A stretch of DNA of 64,000 bases from Flavobacteriales bacterium UBA1993 (lineage in GTDB: Bacteria > Bacteroidota > Bacteroidia > Flavobacteriales_G > Salibacteraceae). The stretch lies in contig DDCZ01000023.1 of assembly GCA_002336485.1 (NCBI GenBank), positions 62,001-126,000 on the forward strand, given 5' to 3'. This document shows positions 9,019 through 18,749 of this stretch, one piece after another. Below the pieces are notes generated by a model. It was given only the letters and a program-made list of their open reading frames with translations, had not been told where the DNA came from and ran no database searches. A program made the position numbers and the translations under genes. How positions within the stretch are numbered: position 1 is the stretch's first letter; each line of letters opens with the position of its first letter.

Positions 9019-9288
9019 ATGAGCGATCCTTATGAGGGGTTATTGAAATCCCTAAACGAGCAAAGCGAATGGCCAATGGTTTATCTATTTAAGTTCATTA
9101 TCCCAAACGACAACCAAAAACTGGCACAGGCCCAAGCGCTTTTTGGTGAGGCAGCTCAAGTGAGTCTAAACCAGAGTAGGACAGGTAAATACATCAGTGT
9201 ATCGGCACGGGAGTTAATGCTTAACCCAGATAAAGTGATCGAACGCTATAGGGAAGCAGCTAAAATAGAAGGGATAATATCCCTCTAG
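9019..9288 (+). CDS. DUF493 family protein (YbeD-like)
   Basis: An 89-aa soluble protein. The pattern of an N-terminal FKFIIP strand and a later SRTGKYISVSAREL segment fits the DUF493/YbeD ACT-like fold. The molecular role is not established. It starts 4 bases after the response regulator and its last four bases overlap the 3' end of the convergent TPR kinase gene. Confidence 0.8.
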   Translation: MSDPYEGLLKSLNEQSEWPMVYLFKFIIPNDNQKLAQAQALFGEAAQVSLNQSRTGKYISVSARELMLNPDKVIERYREAAKIEGIISL

Positions 9289-11285
9289 GCAGCGACTACC
9301 GATTTCTCAGTACGCATCGCCTCACGAATATCAGTCCGTTGTTGTTCTAAGCCTTTAAAAACAATGTTGAAGTAACTGCCTTTCTTGTCGACCCGTTCAA
9401 TTGTACCATCCAACTGTTCTGTAAGTGTAACAACCAATTCCATTCCCAGTGTTTGTGCGCTATTAAAGGTGAAGTCCGCTGGAAGTCCGATACCGTCATC
9501 TCCTATGAATAACTCAAACATGTTTGATTCGGTTTTCTTTAAATTCACTGTGATCTCGCCAGACTCACGGCCTTCGAACGCGTGCTTCAAAGAGTTAGAA
9601 ATCAATTCATTCAGTAATAGCCCCAAGGGGATCATAGAGTCTAAACTTAGATGCTCAATTTCAACATTGATAATTAATTCAACATGCTGATTAAGCCTGT
9701 AGCTTCGAAGTAAATTGCCGGCTAATTGGGTTATGTATTCTTCAATATTAATGTTGCTCAAATCATGCGCCTCGTACATTTTCTCATGGATGAGTGCCAT
9801 TGAAATAATACGGTTTTGACATTCATCAAACAGGTCAAGTGCTTCTTTGTCTTCGGTATATGCGCATTGGAGACGAATTAAACTATTGATGACCTGCAAG
9901 TTGTTTTTCACCCTGTGATGAATTTCCTTTAAAAGGACCTCTTTCTCTTCCTTTTGCTTTATGATGTTTTCATTTTGCAATTGAAGTAGTTGCATGGCCT
10001 TCCTTTTCTCTCGATTAATTCTTGCGAAAATGAAGATCGAAATCAACGCAAGCACCAAACCAATTATGGCTGAGATAATCAGTATCCGATTCCTCCCCAA
10101 TTCGAGCACTTGAATTTCATTCTCCTTCTTAAGAATCTCAATTTCCTTAGCTTTCTTTTCATTTTCAAACTTCGTCTCGATGCTAGAAGCTAATTCTACC
10201 GTCTGTTCTGAAAACACAGAATCTTTCATCTGAGAGTAGCTTGCTTTATATTCTAGGGCGCTTTTATAGTCACCCATATCTGTATATATGTTGCTAATGT
10301 CATTATAGGCGTCGCGCAATTCTCGTTTGGCTCCAATTTCTGAGGATAACTCCAACACATCCTCCATATACTTCAGCGCTTCCTCGCTATTTCCGGTTAA
10401 AGAATGAACCGTCCCAATTCCTTTCATGGAGCTAAGCATTCCTTTTTTATCGCCAAGTTCCTCCTGAATTTCAAGCGCCTTCTTTTGATATTCCAAAGCC
10501 TTTTCAAATGCCTCGGTGGCGGCGTACACATCACCAATATTCGTGTAAGAAGTTGCTTCGCCTCTATGGTTACCCACAGTTTTTCTCGTATCAAGTGAAC
10601 TCATATGAAAGTCCAAGGAATTTTGATATTCTCCTTCTTCGTAAGCGATAATCCCCATGTTATTGAGAATATCAGAAATACGTGCCTGATCACCCCGTTT
10701 TCTGAAAATTTCGAGTGCCTTCTTGTAATATGCTTTCGATTCAGGATAGTTTCCTTGTAAGTAATAAACCAGACCGATGTTGTTAAACGCTTTTCCTTTG
10801 CCGGTTTCGTTCTCAAGGTCCTCCATTATTCGGAGGGAATTCAAATACTCTTCGATAGCCATGGAGTACTCACCCTGCTGAGTATACACTGCCCCTTTAT
10901 TATTATGGGATCCGGCCATTCCTTTTCGATCGCCAATTTCTGTCATAAGCTCAAGCGAACGTTCGTGGTAACTCAGCGCTACGCCGTAGATAGCTTTGTA
11001 ATAATTAATGATCCCCAAGTTATTGTAGGATAAGGCGATTCCCCGCTTATAACCCAGCTTCTGTGACAGAAACAACGCTCGATTCGAATACTTCTCTGAA
11101 CCCACGATGTCGCTGTTAAAGAATTCACGGCTTAGGTCATATAACAAAAGCACCTTATTGGTATCCTGCTTTGAGGTCCTCAATACCTGAAACAGGCTAT
11201 CAATTTTTGGTTGATCTTGTCCTAGCATCAACAGTGTTGATCCAAGAAAAAGAGCGATCGCCAGTATGTATTTATGAAATGCCAT
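9285..11285 (-). CDS. TPR-repeat sensor histidine kinase (HisKA_2 type)
   Basis: A 666-aa protein with a signal peptide (residues 1-22, ending LGQ) and six to seven tetratricopeptide repeats over residues about 40-350, with recurrent NNxGxxxYxxGxY patterns. A coiled stretch, a membrane helix (about 395-418) and a second coiled coil come next. The transmitter has the HisKA_2 dimerisation motif EIHHRVKNNLQ and an HATPase domain (LNELISNSLKHAF, GDDGIGLP). Such kinases sense through the TPR region in the periplasm. No response regulator is adjacent, so it is an orphan. Confidence 0.9.
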   Translation of the reverse strand: MAFHKYILAIALFLGSTLLMLGQDQPKIDSLFQVLRTSKQDTNKVLLLYDLSREFFNSDIVGSEKYSNRALFLSQKLGYKRGIALSYNNLGIINYYKAIYGVALSYHERSLELMTEIGDRKGMAGSHNNKGAVYTQQGEYSMAIEEYLNSLRIMEDLENETGKGKAFNNIGLVYYLQGNYPESKAYYKKALEIFRKRGDQARISDILNNMGIIAYEEGEYQNSLDFHMSSLDTRKTVGNHRGEATSYTNIGDVYAATEAFEKALEYQKKALEIQEELGDKKGMLSSMKGIGTVHSLTGNSEEALKYMEDVLELSSEIGAKRELRDAYNDISNIYTDMGDYKSALEYKASYSQMKDSVFSEQTVELASSIETKFENEKKAKEIEILKKENEIQVLELGRNRILIISAIIGLVLALISIFIFARINREKRKAMQLLQLQNENIIKQKEEKEVLLKEIHHRVKNNLQVINSLIRLQCAYTEDKEALDLFDECQNRIISMALIHEKMYEAHDLSNINIEEYITQLAGNLLRSYRLNQHVELIINVEIEHLSLDSMIPLGLLLNELISNSLKHAFEGRESGEITVNLKKTESNMFELFIGDDGIGLPADFTFNSAQTLGMELVVTLTEQLDGTIERVDKKGSYFNIVFKGLEQQRTDIREAMRTEKSVVAA

Positions 11286-11382
11286 GCGCTGTCTGTGTCA
11301 ACCAAAGTAACAAATTCGGATTGAGACAAATTCAGATAAATAAAAGCTTGGTTTTGGACGATCCTCGGTTATGCCTTGTTAC

Positions 11383-11390
11383 TATATTCG
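11383..11390 (+). promoter_or_regulatory. Candidate -7-like box TATATTCG before the T9SS cargo gene
   Basis: TATATTCG matches the TAnnTTCG variant seen repeatedly in this window. It ends 6 bases before the ATG at 11397. Confidence 0.3.
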
Positions 11391-11396
11391 CTAAAC

Positions 11397-13055
11397 ATGA
11401 AGCGCCTTGGAGTAATTATCATTTGCACATTGTTTTTTATCCTAAACACGAAGGCACAAACGCTTTTGCAAATTGCCCATTGCTCGGGCGATACGGCATT
11501 GAGTTCAGTCGATGTTTGGTTAGACAGCGTTCGCATTGCCAATGATATTGACTACAGGCATTCTACAAATTATCGATCGGTATCATTTAACAGCCTTGGA
11601 TCTGTTTTAAGTATTACCCCGTCAAACTCCATTGACACAACTGGGGCGTTTTTTAGAGACACTGTGATGCTTATTGAAAATTCGAGGCATCAAATATTTT
11701 TGCATGGAAACGTTTCTGGGGGTTATAACCCAAGTGTTCCGTTGGACATTGATATGCATCTAAACTCGAGGGTTGCATCTGGCACAGTAGACAATTCAGA
11801 CGTGGCCTTTTTCAATGGAATCACAGACATGGGCGCGATGACGCTTTTTGAATCATCCGTGGTTAATGATCTAATAATCTTGGGGCTAGACCACGGCCAT
11901 CATTCAGCCTATACTTCGTTAGAAGGGTTAAACTATTTGATTCAACTTCAAGATTCCGCATCATCGGTTCTGCGAGAATTTAAAATGAGCCTTGCTGCGT
12001 TCGGATTAAGAGACAGCGCATTCACCATTGCGTTTACGGGTTTCGACTCTCCATCGTCTAACAACAATGGAGCTCCGATAAGAATGGAGCTTGTCCCGAA
12101 CCAAGGTGGACCATTTGAATCATTTTCGATAGCCACGGCTAGCATTCAAGTCATCCATAACTCAATCGATCCTGGATTGTCCGCAATCGATATTTACTCA
12201 CAAGAAAATCTCATAACAGACAATCTAAATTTTCGATCTGGCACTTCCTATTTAGAAATACCATCTGGAATTGAAACGGAAATTGGCATTGCACGAGGCA
12301 GTGCCACAGGTGTTCAAGACACATTAATTTCCAAGACCGTCTCACTGACTTTTGATGAGAGTTACATCCTAGTCATTCAGGGAATGGATGATTCTTCCTT
12401 GCCAAGTTTCAAGCCACTATCGACTCTTTTTTTTGAATCCAAATTACAAGCAGCCACCAGTTCAATCACAGATATCGTCGCAATTAACGGTTGCCCGGAT
12501 CTGCTTCAAATCGACATTAAGGAAACTTCCATAATTGATGATTATATCTTCCAGTCCTTAGATTATGGAACATCCAGTGGCTATAATCCTCTTCCTTCTT
12601 CCATTTACCAAATTGAACTTCGAAATGCTGTCACCAATGCATTGATCAAGGCTTACTCGGTAGACCTTTCGGATCTTGGTGGAACATCAAAAACGTGGGT
12701 AATCTCTGGACTTTCAGACACGCTCATTTCTGATTCTACCAATAACGCAGGGATTTGGGTACACGGAAACACCTCAGGTAAATTGGTCGAAATGTCAAAC
12801 TTTACTGGCATACAATCGATAAAGGGCAATGGGATAAGCGTCTTCCCTAATCCCACTTCAGAATTTGTATACATCAAGGGTAAATTCAATAATCACACAT
12901 ATCGCATCGTATCTTCCAGTGGCGTTTTAGTGAAAAGCGGAAGCTTGAACGGACTAAATCAAATCAGTCTTGAATCCCTGCCCAGTGGACAATACCACCT
13001 CCAATTGACCGACGGGAAATCCGCCAAAAGCGAGACAATTATTCTTGTGCGATAG
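11397..13055 (+). CDS. Secreted T9SS type A cargo protein with DUF4397-like repeats
   Basis: About 552 aa. The ATG at 11397 gives a clean signal peptide (MKRLGVIIICTLFFILNTKAQ), whereas an in-frame ATG at 11376 adds seven residues before it. The body holds about three repeated modules beginning with HxS/CxDxxxSxxDV-like strands, at residues near 25, 232 and 330, resembling DUF4397 beta-sandwich repeats. The last about 75 residues are a Por secretion (type A) sorting domain (VFPNPTSEFVYI ... SLPSGQYHLQL). It is therefore exported across the outer membrane by the type IX system. Its ligand is unknown. Confidence 0.85.
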   Translation: MKRLGVIIICTLFFILNTKAQTLLQIAHCSGDTALSSVDVWLDSVRIANDIDYRHSTNYRSVSFNSLGSVLSITPSNSIDTTGAFFRDTVMLIENSRHQIFLHGNVSGGYNPSVPLDIDMHLNSRVASGTVDNSDVAFFNGITDMGAMTLFESSVVNDLIILGLDHGHHSAYTSLEGLNYLIQLQDSASSVLREFKMSLAAFGLRDSAFTIAFTGFDSPSSNNNGAPIRMELVPNQGGPFESFSIATASIQVIHNSIDPGLSAIDIYSQENLITDNLNFRSGTSYLEIPSGIETEIGIARGSATGVQDTLISKTVSLTFDESYILVIQGMDDSSLPSFKPLSTLFFESKLQAATSSITDIVAINGCPDLLQIDIKETSIIDDYIFQSLDYGTSSGYNPLPSSIYQIELRNAVTNALIKAYSVDLSDLGGTSKTWVISGLSDTLISDSTNNAGIWVHGNTSGKLVEMSNFTGIQSIKGNGISVFPNPTSEFVYIKGKFNNHTYRIVSSSGVLVKSGSLNGLNQISLESLPSGQYHLQLTDGKSAKSETIILVR

Positions 13056-13133
13056 GGGCTATCAGACGACATACGTTCATAATTTCCCACCCCTTGTATT
13101 GCTGCGAAGCTGTGCTATGCGTAGTATGCATAT

Positions 13134-13676
13134 GTGAAAAAAACCATCATATTCTTACTTATTGCCTCGTTCGTTGGTATAGAACTATCCGGATGTAAAT
13201 CGAGTCGCCGGGCTTCAGAAAAGGAAACCAACACAAAGGAGGTGGTGAATAAGGATCAGCGAATTAAGGATAAATACGCTGCATTGGTAGGAGTCAAGCC
13301 ATCAGCCATTGTCAATATGAAATTATACCGATTCATTGATGCATGGTATAGCACACCATATCAATTTGGAGGAACCTCAACTTCCGGCGTGGATTGTTCT
13401 GGATTTGTACAATCCCTCTACCGTGAAGTTTACTCCAAATCAGTTCCGCGAACAACCGCAGACTTAAAAAACGCAACCAAAAACGTTTCGAAGAGTAAGC
13501 TGGCTGAAGGCAACCTTGTCTTTTTCAGCATCAATTCGAAGAAAAACTCCCATGTCGGCATATATCTGGATAACGGAAAATTCGTGCATGCAAGTAGCTC
13601 GAAGGGAGTGATAATTAGTGATTTAAACAACCCATATTACCTAAAGGTATTTAATCGCGGTGGCGTCATACAATAA
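13134..13676 (+). CDS. NlpC/P60 family lipoprotein, putative peptidoglycan endopeptidase
   Basis: A 180-aa lipoprotein from a GTG start. The lipobox is LSGC near residue 21. The C-terminal NlpC/P60 (C40) domain carries the catalytic Cys88 in GVDCSGFVQ, a His in SHVGIYL and a third polar residue in FVHASSSKGV. These enzymes cut D-Glu-mDAP type bonds in cell-wall peptides, and the lipid anchor suggests action at the periplasmic face of the outer membrane. The length and domain order match Spr/NlpC lipoproteins. Confidence 0.9.
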   Translation: MKKTIIFLLIASFVGIELSGCKSSRRASEKETNTKEVVNKDQRIKDKYAALVGVKPSAIVNMKLYRFIDAWYSTPYQFGGTSTSGVDCSGFVQSLYREVYSKSVPRTTADLKNATKNVSKSKLAEGNLVFFSINSKKNSHVGIYLDNGKFVHASSSKGVIISDLNNPYYLKVFNRGGVIQ

Positions 13677-13757
13677 ACCATTTAAGTAGGAATGCTGCCG
13701 TCTAATATCTGATACTCACACTTAACTAAGTTCTGTTTTACGCGTGGTCTGTAATGC

Positions 13758-13765
13758 TATTTTTG
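13758..13765 (+). promoter_or_regulatory. -7 box TATTTTTG of TonB receptor gene
   Basis: This exact TAnnTTTG match lies 24 bases before the ATG at 13790. It falls inside the longer reading frame from 13754, so it argues for the shorter start. No convincing -33 TTTG is seen. Confidence 0.45.
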
Positions 13766-13789
13766 GGCGCTAATTCCTCAGGACAATCT

Positions 13790-16099
13790 ATGCGTTGGCT
13801 ACTATTCATTTCGTTCTCAGTTTTTCAGCTTATTGCGCTAGGTCAATCTGGAACCATTCGGGGTTTCGTTTATGACAAAACATCTGGCGAGCCGGTTATT
13901 TTCACAAACGTTTTCCTAAAGGGGACACAGATCGGAGCATCTACAGATGTCAACGGATACTATTCCATTACCAAGATTCCACCTGGAGAATACACAATTA
14001 GTGTATCGGCCTTAGGCTATGGTGGAGGTGACGAGAAAATCAGCTTAGGAAAGGGACAAATACTCAATCAAAAGCTTTTCATTGAATCCAAGGTCGAAGA
14101 GCTTGGTGTTGTTGAGATTTCAGCAGAAAAAATTGAGGCACAGAGTGAGGTGAAAATGTCTGTGCAAAAGATAACTCCAAAAGAAATTGAAAAACTGCCA
14201 AGTATTGGTGGCGAAGCTGATATAGCGCAATACATGCAAGTACTTCCGGGGGTTATTTTTACCGGAGACCAGGGAGGTCAATTGTATATCCGCGGAGGAT
14301 CTCCAGTTCAAAACAAGGTGTTGTTAGACGGAATGATCGTTTACAACCCCTTCCACTCCATTGGATTGTTTTCTGTATTTGATACCGATATTATTCGAAA
14401 TGCCGACGTATACACTGGTGGGTTTGGGGCAAACTACGGTGGTCGAATATCGTCCATTATGGATATCACCACCATCGATGGGAATCACAATGAATTTCAT
14501 GGAAACGCATCGCTTACAACGTTTGGCGCTAAATTCAATATTGAAGGGCCAATCGTAAAGCCAAAAACTATTGGAGGTAGCGGCATCTCATATATTGCTT
14601 CGGCCAAGCATAGCTACTTAAATCAAAGTTCGAAGCTTGTTTATAGTTACATAGACGAAGAGGGCTTACCGTTTCAATACACTGACCTGTACGGGAAGAT
14701 CACGTTCAACGGCGAAAATGGCAGTAAGGCCAACATTTTTGGATTGTATTTCGATGATCGTGTTAAGTATAAGGCCATCTCCGATTTAAACTGGAACAAT
14801 GCTGGTGTCGGAGGTAATTTCATATTAATCCCAGGGGGAAGCCCCGTATTAATTGATGGAAACTTCGCCTATTCAGCCTATAATATCAACCTCCTTGAAA
14901 ATGGTGTAAACGCCGACCGTAGAAGTTCAATAAACGGATTTAATGGCGGACTTAACTTTACCTATTTCTTAGGCGAGGATGACGTTAAATACGGCCTGGA
15001 AGTGATTGGATTTTCGACCGACTACAAATTCACCAATGAGGTTAATCGTGTCATTGAGCAGCAACAAAGCACTACTGAACTGGCCTTTTACATTCGCTAT
15101 AAAAAGAAACTAGGGAAACTGATTCTAGACCCAAGTATGCGGCTTCACTATTATGCATCCTTAAGCACGCTTTCTCCAGAACCAAGACTGGGAATCAAGA
15201 TGAATGTAACAGACAACATTCGATTGAAAGGGGCAGCTGGAGTTTATAGCCAAAACCTCATTGCGGCGAACAGCGATCGTGATGTGGTGAACCTATTCAA
15301 CGGTTACTTGGCGGGGCCAGACAATCTTCAAGAACAGCTCAACTTGGAAGACGGATCGCAGCGAGACATTACCCACGCCCTTCAGAAAGCAAACCACTTC
15401 ATACTGGGAACGGAAATTGACATCACTCGAAAGATTAATTTGAACGTAGAAGGTTACTATAAGGTGTTCACTCAGGTTACAAATGTGAACCGCAACAAGA
15501 TCTTTGACGAAGATGGTAATGACGACCAGCCCGATGAACTCAAAAAGGATTTCATTATTGAAACTGGCGATGCATTTGGCGTCGACCTTGTTTTGAAATA
15601 TGACCTGAAGAACATCAATCTCTATGCAGTTTATTCCATTGGCAAGGTAAATCGATGGGACGGAATTCAAGCTTATTCACCAGTGTTTGATCGACGACAC
15701 AATGTAAACTTTGTAGGTTCTTACGAATTTGGCAAAACCCGACTATGGGAGTTTAACGCTAGGTGGAATATGGGATCTGGATTTCCCTTCACCCAAACAC
15801 TTGGATTCTACGAGCAATATGATTTCTCCAATGGCACAGGCACCAATTTGATCAATTCAAATGGAGGTATCGGGATTATCTACGATGACTTAAATGGAGG
15901 TAGACTTCCATACTATCATCGTCTCGATCTAACCTTGAAGCGTGAGTTCGTACTGAGTTTGAATTCGATTCTTGAGGCGAATGTTGGCGTTACAAACGCA
16001 TACAATCGAGCGAACATATTCTATTTTGACCGTGTGAACTTTGAGCGTGTGAATCAACTGCCTCTCATGCCATCCGCAGGTGTGAAAATCAGTTTCTAG
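13790..16099 (+). CDS. TonB-dependent receptor with carboxypeptidase-regulatory-like domain
   Basis: About 769 aa from the ATG at 13790, which begins a proper signal peptide ending in ALGQ. The frame stays open to 13754, but that start precedes the likely promoter box. After the signal come a CarbopepD_reg-like beta-sandwich (GTIRGFVYDKTSGEPVIF), a plug domain (LPGVIFTGDQGGQLYIRGGSP) and a 22-strand barrel region ending in the aromatic terminus VKISF. It imports an unknown substrate over the outer membrane using TonB energy. No SusD-like or DUF4249 partner is next to it. Confidence 0.9.
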   Translation: MRWLLFISFSVFQLIALGQSGTIRGFVYDKTSGEPVIFTNVFLKGTQIGASTDVNGYYSITKIPPGEYTISVSALGYGGGDEKISLGKGQILNQKLFIESKVEELGVVEISAEKIEAQSEVKMSVQKITPKEIEKLPSIGGEADIAQYMQVLPGVIFTGDQGGQLYIRGGSPVQNKVLLDGMIVYNPFHSIGLFSVFDTDIIRNADVYTGGFGANYGGRISSIMDITTIDGNHNEFHGNASLTTFGAKFNIEGPIVKPKTIGGSGISYIASAKHSYLNQSSKLVYSYIDEEGLPFQYTDLYGKITFNGENGSKANIFGLYFDDRVKYKAISDLNWNNAGVGGNFILIPGGSPVLIDGNFAYSAYNINLLENGVNADRRSSINGFNGGLNFTYFLGEDDVKYGLEVIGFSTDYKFTNEVNRVIEQQQSTTELAFYIRYKKKLGKLILDPSMRLHYYASLSTLSPEPRLGIKMNVTDNIRLKGAAGVYSQNLIAANSDRDVVNLFNGYLAGPDNLQEQLNLEDGSQRDITHALQKANHFILGTEIDITRKINLNVEGYYKVFTQVTNVNRNKIFDEDGNDDQPDELKKDFIIETGDAFGVDLVLKYDLKNINLYAVYSIGKVNRWDGIQAYSPVFDRRHNVNFVGSYEFGKTRLWEFNARWNMGSGFPFTQTLGFYEQYDFSNGTGTNLINSNGGIGIIYDDLNGGRLPYYHRLDLTLKREFVLSLNSILEANVGVTNAYNRANIFYFDRVNFERVNQLPLMPSAGVKISF

Positions 16100-16161
16100 C
16101 TTATTGTTATTAATTGGTGAATAATTTCCCCAGTTTCCTTCGCCCAAGACGTCTTTGTTTC

Positions 16162-16169
16162 TACTTTTG
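16162..16169 (+). promoter_or_regulatory. Candidate -7 box TACTTTTG of pyrG
   Basis: Exact TAnnTTTG match 28 bases before the pyrG GTG. A matching -33 TTG is not evident. Confidence 0.45.
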
Positions 16170-16197
16170 ATTCCCGTATCTAAACAACTGATAACGG

Positions 16198-17820
16198 GTG
16201 TCAACAAAGTATATTTTCGTCACAGGAGGAGTCACTTCTTCTTTAGGTAAAGGGATCATTTCTGCATCTCTCGCCAAGCTACTTCAAGCCAGAGGTTACT
16301 CTGTAACAATCCAAAAACTTGACCCCTACATTAATGTAGACCCAGGGACTCTAAACCCATACGAACATGGTGAATGCTATGTTACCGATGACGGTGCTGA
16401 GACCGATTTAGACCTTGGACATTACGAACGATTTTTAAACGTCCCCACGTCACAGGCCAATAATGTGACCACCGGTCGTATTTATCAAACTGTAATTGAA
16501 AAAGAGCGTCGTGGAGATTATCTCGGAAAAACGGTTCAAATAATTCCGCACATCACAGATGAAATTAAAAACTGTGTTTCTAAGCTCGGAAACAAAGGAA
16601 TCTATGAGATCGTGATTACCGAACTAGGCGGCACTGTGGGTGACATTGAATCGCTTCCATATATTGAGGCGGTGAGACAGTTCCGATACGAACAAGGAAC
16701 AAATAATGTCATGGTAATTCACTTGACATTGGTACCATACCTAAAGGCGGCGGGTGAGCTCAAGACAAAACCTACACAACATTCTGTCAAAACATTGCAA
16801 TCTCAGGGTATTCAACCAGATATATTGGTCTGCAGAACAGAGCATGCGCTAGGCGAGGATCAGAAAAAGAAAATTGCGCTCTTTTGTAACATCCAAGACA
16901 ATGCGGTCATTGAGTCAATCGATGCAAGCACGATATATGATGTTCCGATTCTTATGCAACAACAAGAGTTGGACAAAGTCGTCTTAAACAAGTTGGAACT
17001 TCCTCACAGAGAAGAGCCATCGCTGGATATGTGGAAGCAGTTTTTGACTGGTTTCAAGAACCCCAAGACAACAGTTAAGATTGGCCTCATCGGAAAGTAT
17101 GTAGAACTTCAGGATGCTTACAAATCTATCCTCGAGGCGTTGGTTCATGCAGGCGTATCAAATGCAGCAAAAGTAAAAGTGGTGTCGATTCATTCTGAGG
17201 AATTAAATGATGAGAACGTACAAGAAACTCTAGGAGAACTTCAGGGATTAATAGTAGCTCCAGGATTTGGCAAGCGTGGATTAGATGGAAAAATTGCCGC
17301 GATTAAGTATGCACGCTCTAATGACCTTCCATTCTTAGGTATTTGTCTTGGCATGCAGTGTTCCGTCATTGAATACGCACGAAACATGGTAGGACTAGAA
17401 GGTGCGAACTCCGTTGAAATGGATATTGAAACGAATCATCCTGTTATTAGTTTGATGGAAGAGCAGAAGTCTGTGATTGACATGGGCGGCACAATGCGAC
17501 TTGGAGCATACACGTGTAAGTTGGAGGAAGGCACCCTTGCTCATCGAATTTATGGTCGTACTGAAATTAGCGAGCGTCATCGTCACCGTTTCGAATTCAA
17601 CAATGACTACAAGAGTCAGTTGGAAAAGGCAGGACTGAAAACTTCCGGTATCAACCCTAGCACAGGACTGGTAGAAATTGTTGAATTACCAGAACACCCG
17701 TTCTTTATTGGAGTTCAGTTCCACCCAGAATACAAGAGCACTGTGGCCAATCCACATCCACTATTTACACATTTGGTGAAGGCCGCGGTTCTTGCGAAGA
17801 CTGCTGTTGCCGTCGATTAA
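16198..17820 (+). CDS. pyrG: CTP synthase
   Basis: Makes CTP from UTP, ATP and glutamine. It is 540 aa, typical for the family. The N-terminal amidoligase domain starts with KYIFVTGGVTSSLGKG (P-loop) and contains YINVDPGTLNPYEHGE. The C-terminal glutaminase domain has the nucleophile Cys383 in LGICLGMQ and the His/Glu pair in FHPEYKS. The start is a GTG at 16198, because no ATG exists before the conserved N-terminus. PAP2 follows 9 bases downstream. Confidence 0.97.
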   Translation: MSTKYIFVTGGVTSSLGKGIISASLAKLLQARGYSVTIQKLDPYINVDPGTLNPYEHGECYVTDDGAETDLDLGHYERFLNVPTSQANNVTTGRIYQTVIEKERRGDYLGKTVQIIPHITDEIKNCVSKLGNKGIYEIVITELGGTVGDIESLPYIEAVRQFRYEQGTNNVMVIHLTLVPYLKAAGELKTKPTQHSVKTLQSQGIQPDILVCRTEHALGEDQKKKIALFCNIQDNAVIESIDASTIYDVPILMQQQELDKVVLNKLELPHREEPSLDMWKQFLTGFKNPKTTVKIGLIGKYVELQDAYKSILEALVHAGVSNAAKVKVVSIHSEELNDENVQETLGELQGLIVAPGFGKRGLDGKIAAIKYARSNDLPFLGICLGMQCSVIEYARNMVGLEGANSVEMDIETNHPVISLMEEQKSVIDMGGTMRLGAYTCKLEEGTLAHRIYGRTEISERHRHRFEFNNDYKSQLEKAGLKTSGINPSTGLVEIVELPEHPFFIGVQFHPEYKSTVANPHPLFTHLVKAAVLAKTAVAVD

Positions 17821-17829
17821 GATTCAAGC

Positions 17830-18390
17830 ATGATTGAGTTTATTGAACAAATTGATCATGCTCTTACTCTTGTAATCAACAGTCTTCATAGCGGTGGCTT
17901 AGATGTGGTAATGCAAGCAATCAGCGGTCGCCTCACTTGGATTCCGCTCTATCTGCTTTTGGTATTCCTCCTCTTTCGTTCTCTCAGTCTTAAATCCTTT
18001 CTATTCGTTCTTGGTGCGGTGGTGATCACAATTGTGCTCACAGATCAGGTTTCCGTATTCATGAAAAATTCAATCGGGCGTTATCGTCCATGTCATAATT
18101 TACTCATTCAAGGAAGTCTGCATTTAACGCATGGCTGTGGTGGGAAGTTTGGGTTCGTCTCTTCTCATGCGGCAAACACTATGGGCTTGGCTGTCCTAAT
18201 CGGGCTCATATTGAAGAAGAATTGGGTTTCGACAGTGATGCTCACATTTGCCTTATTAAACGCCTATTCAAGAGTGTATTTAGGCAAACACTATCTCGGA
18301 GATGTGGTCGGCGGCATCATCCTCGGAGCGGCCATCGCAATGTTGGTTGTGGCTACATTAAAACGACTATTAACCTTGGAGTATAAATGA
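17830..18390 (+). CDS. PAP2-family membrane phosphatase
   Basis: A 186-aa protein with about five helices and the three-part PAP2 signature: KNSIGRYRPC (K-x6-RP), SSHAAN (SxH in place of PSGH) and SRVYLGKHYLGD (SR-x5-H-x3-D). These enzymes dephosphorylate lipid phosphates such as undecaprenyl diphosphate or phosphatidylglycerol phosphate. The precise substrate is not visible. It overlaps crcB by 4 bases. Confidence 0.88.
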   Translation: MIEFIEQIDHALTLVINSLHSGGLDVVMQAISGRLTWIPLYLLLVFLLFRSLSLKSFLFVLGAVVITIVLTDQVSVFMKNSIGRYRPCHNLLIQGSLHLTHGCGGKFGFVSSHAANTMGLAVLIGLILKKNWVSTVMLTFALLNAYSRVYLGKHYLGDVVGGIILGAAIAMLVVATLKRLLTLEYK

Positions 18391-18749
18391 CAAATCTACT
18401 GGCAGTCTTTGTTGGCGGTGGCATCGGCAGCATTCTTCGTTTTGGAATCAGTAGTTTGATTCAAAATGCGAGCGCCTCCACTCTACCGTGGGCAACACTC
18501 GTTTCAAACGGACTCAGCACTTTGGTGCTTGGCTGGTTAATATTCAAACTTGAACTTGACCAAAGCTCCTGGCTTTTCTACTTTCTGGTCGTTGGTTTCT
18601 GCGGTGGTTTTAGCACATTTTCCACATTCAGTAATGAAACCTTTATGCTTATAAAAAACAACCAAACACCTTGGGCTCTGCTTAATATTGCCATAAGCCT
18701 AGGCCTATGTTTGTCTATACTTTTTCTAGTCTCAAAACAACTGAAATGA
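18387..18749 (+). CDS. crcB: Fluoride efflux channel CrcB (Fluc)
   Basis: A 120-aa, four-helix protein that works as an antiparallel dimer exporting fluoride. Family marks are GGGIGSILRF near the N-terminus, an Asn in the second helix (VSNGLSTLVLGWL) and GFCGGFSTFSTFSNE with the phenylalanine box and Na site. No fluoride riboswitch is present because the gene is inside an operon (ATGA overlap upstream and downstream). Confidence 0.93.
   Translation: MTNLLAVFVGGGIGSILRFGISSLIQNASASTLPWATLVSNGLSTLVLGWLIFKLELDQSSWLFYFLVVGFCGGFSTFSTFSNETFMLIKNNQTPWALLNIAISLGLCLSILFLVSKQLK

Noticed and set aside
11171..11545. 124-aa plus-strand frame
   Set aside because: It covers the start of the TPR kinase antisense and the start of the T9SS gene in another frame. 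The signal peptide at 11397 explains the region better.
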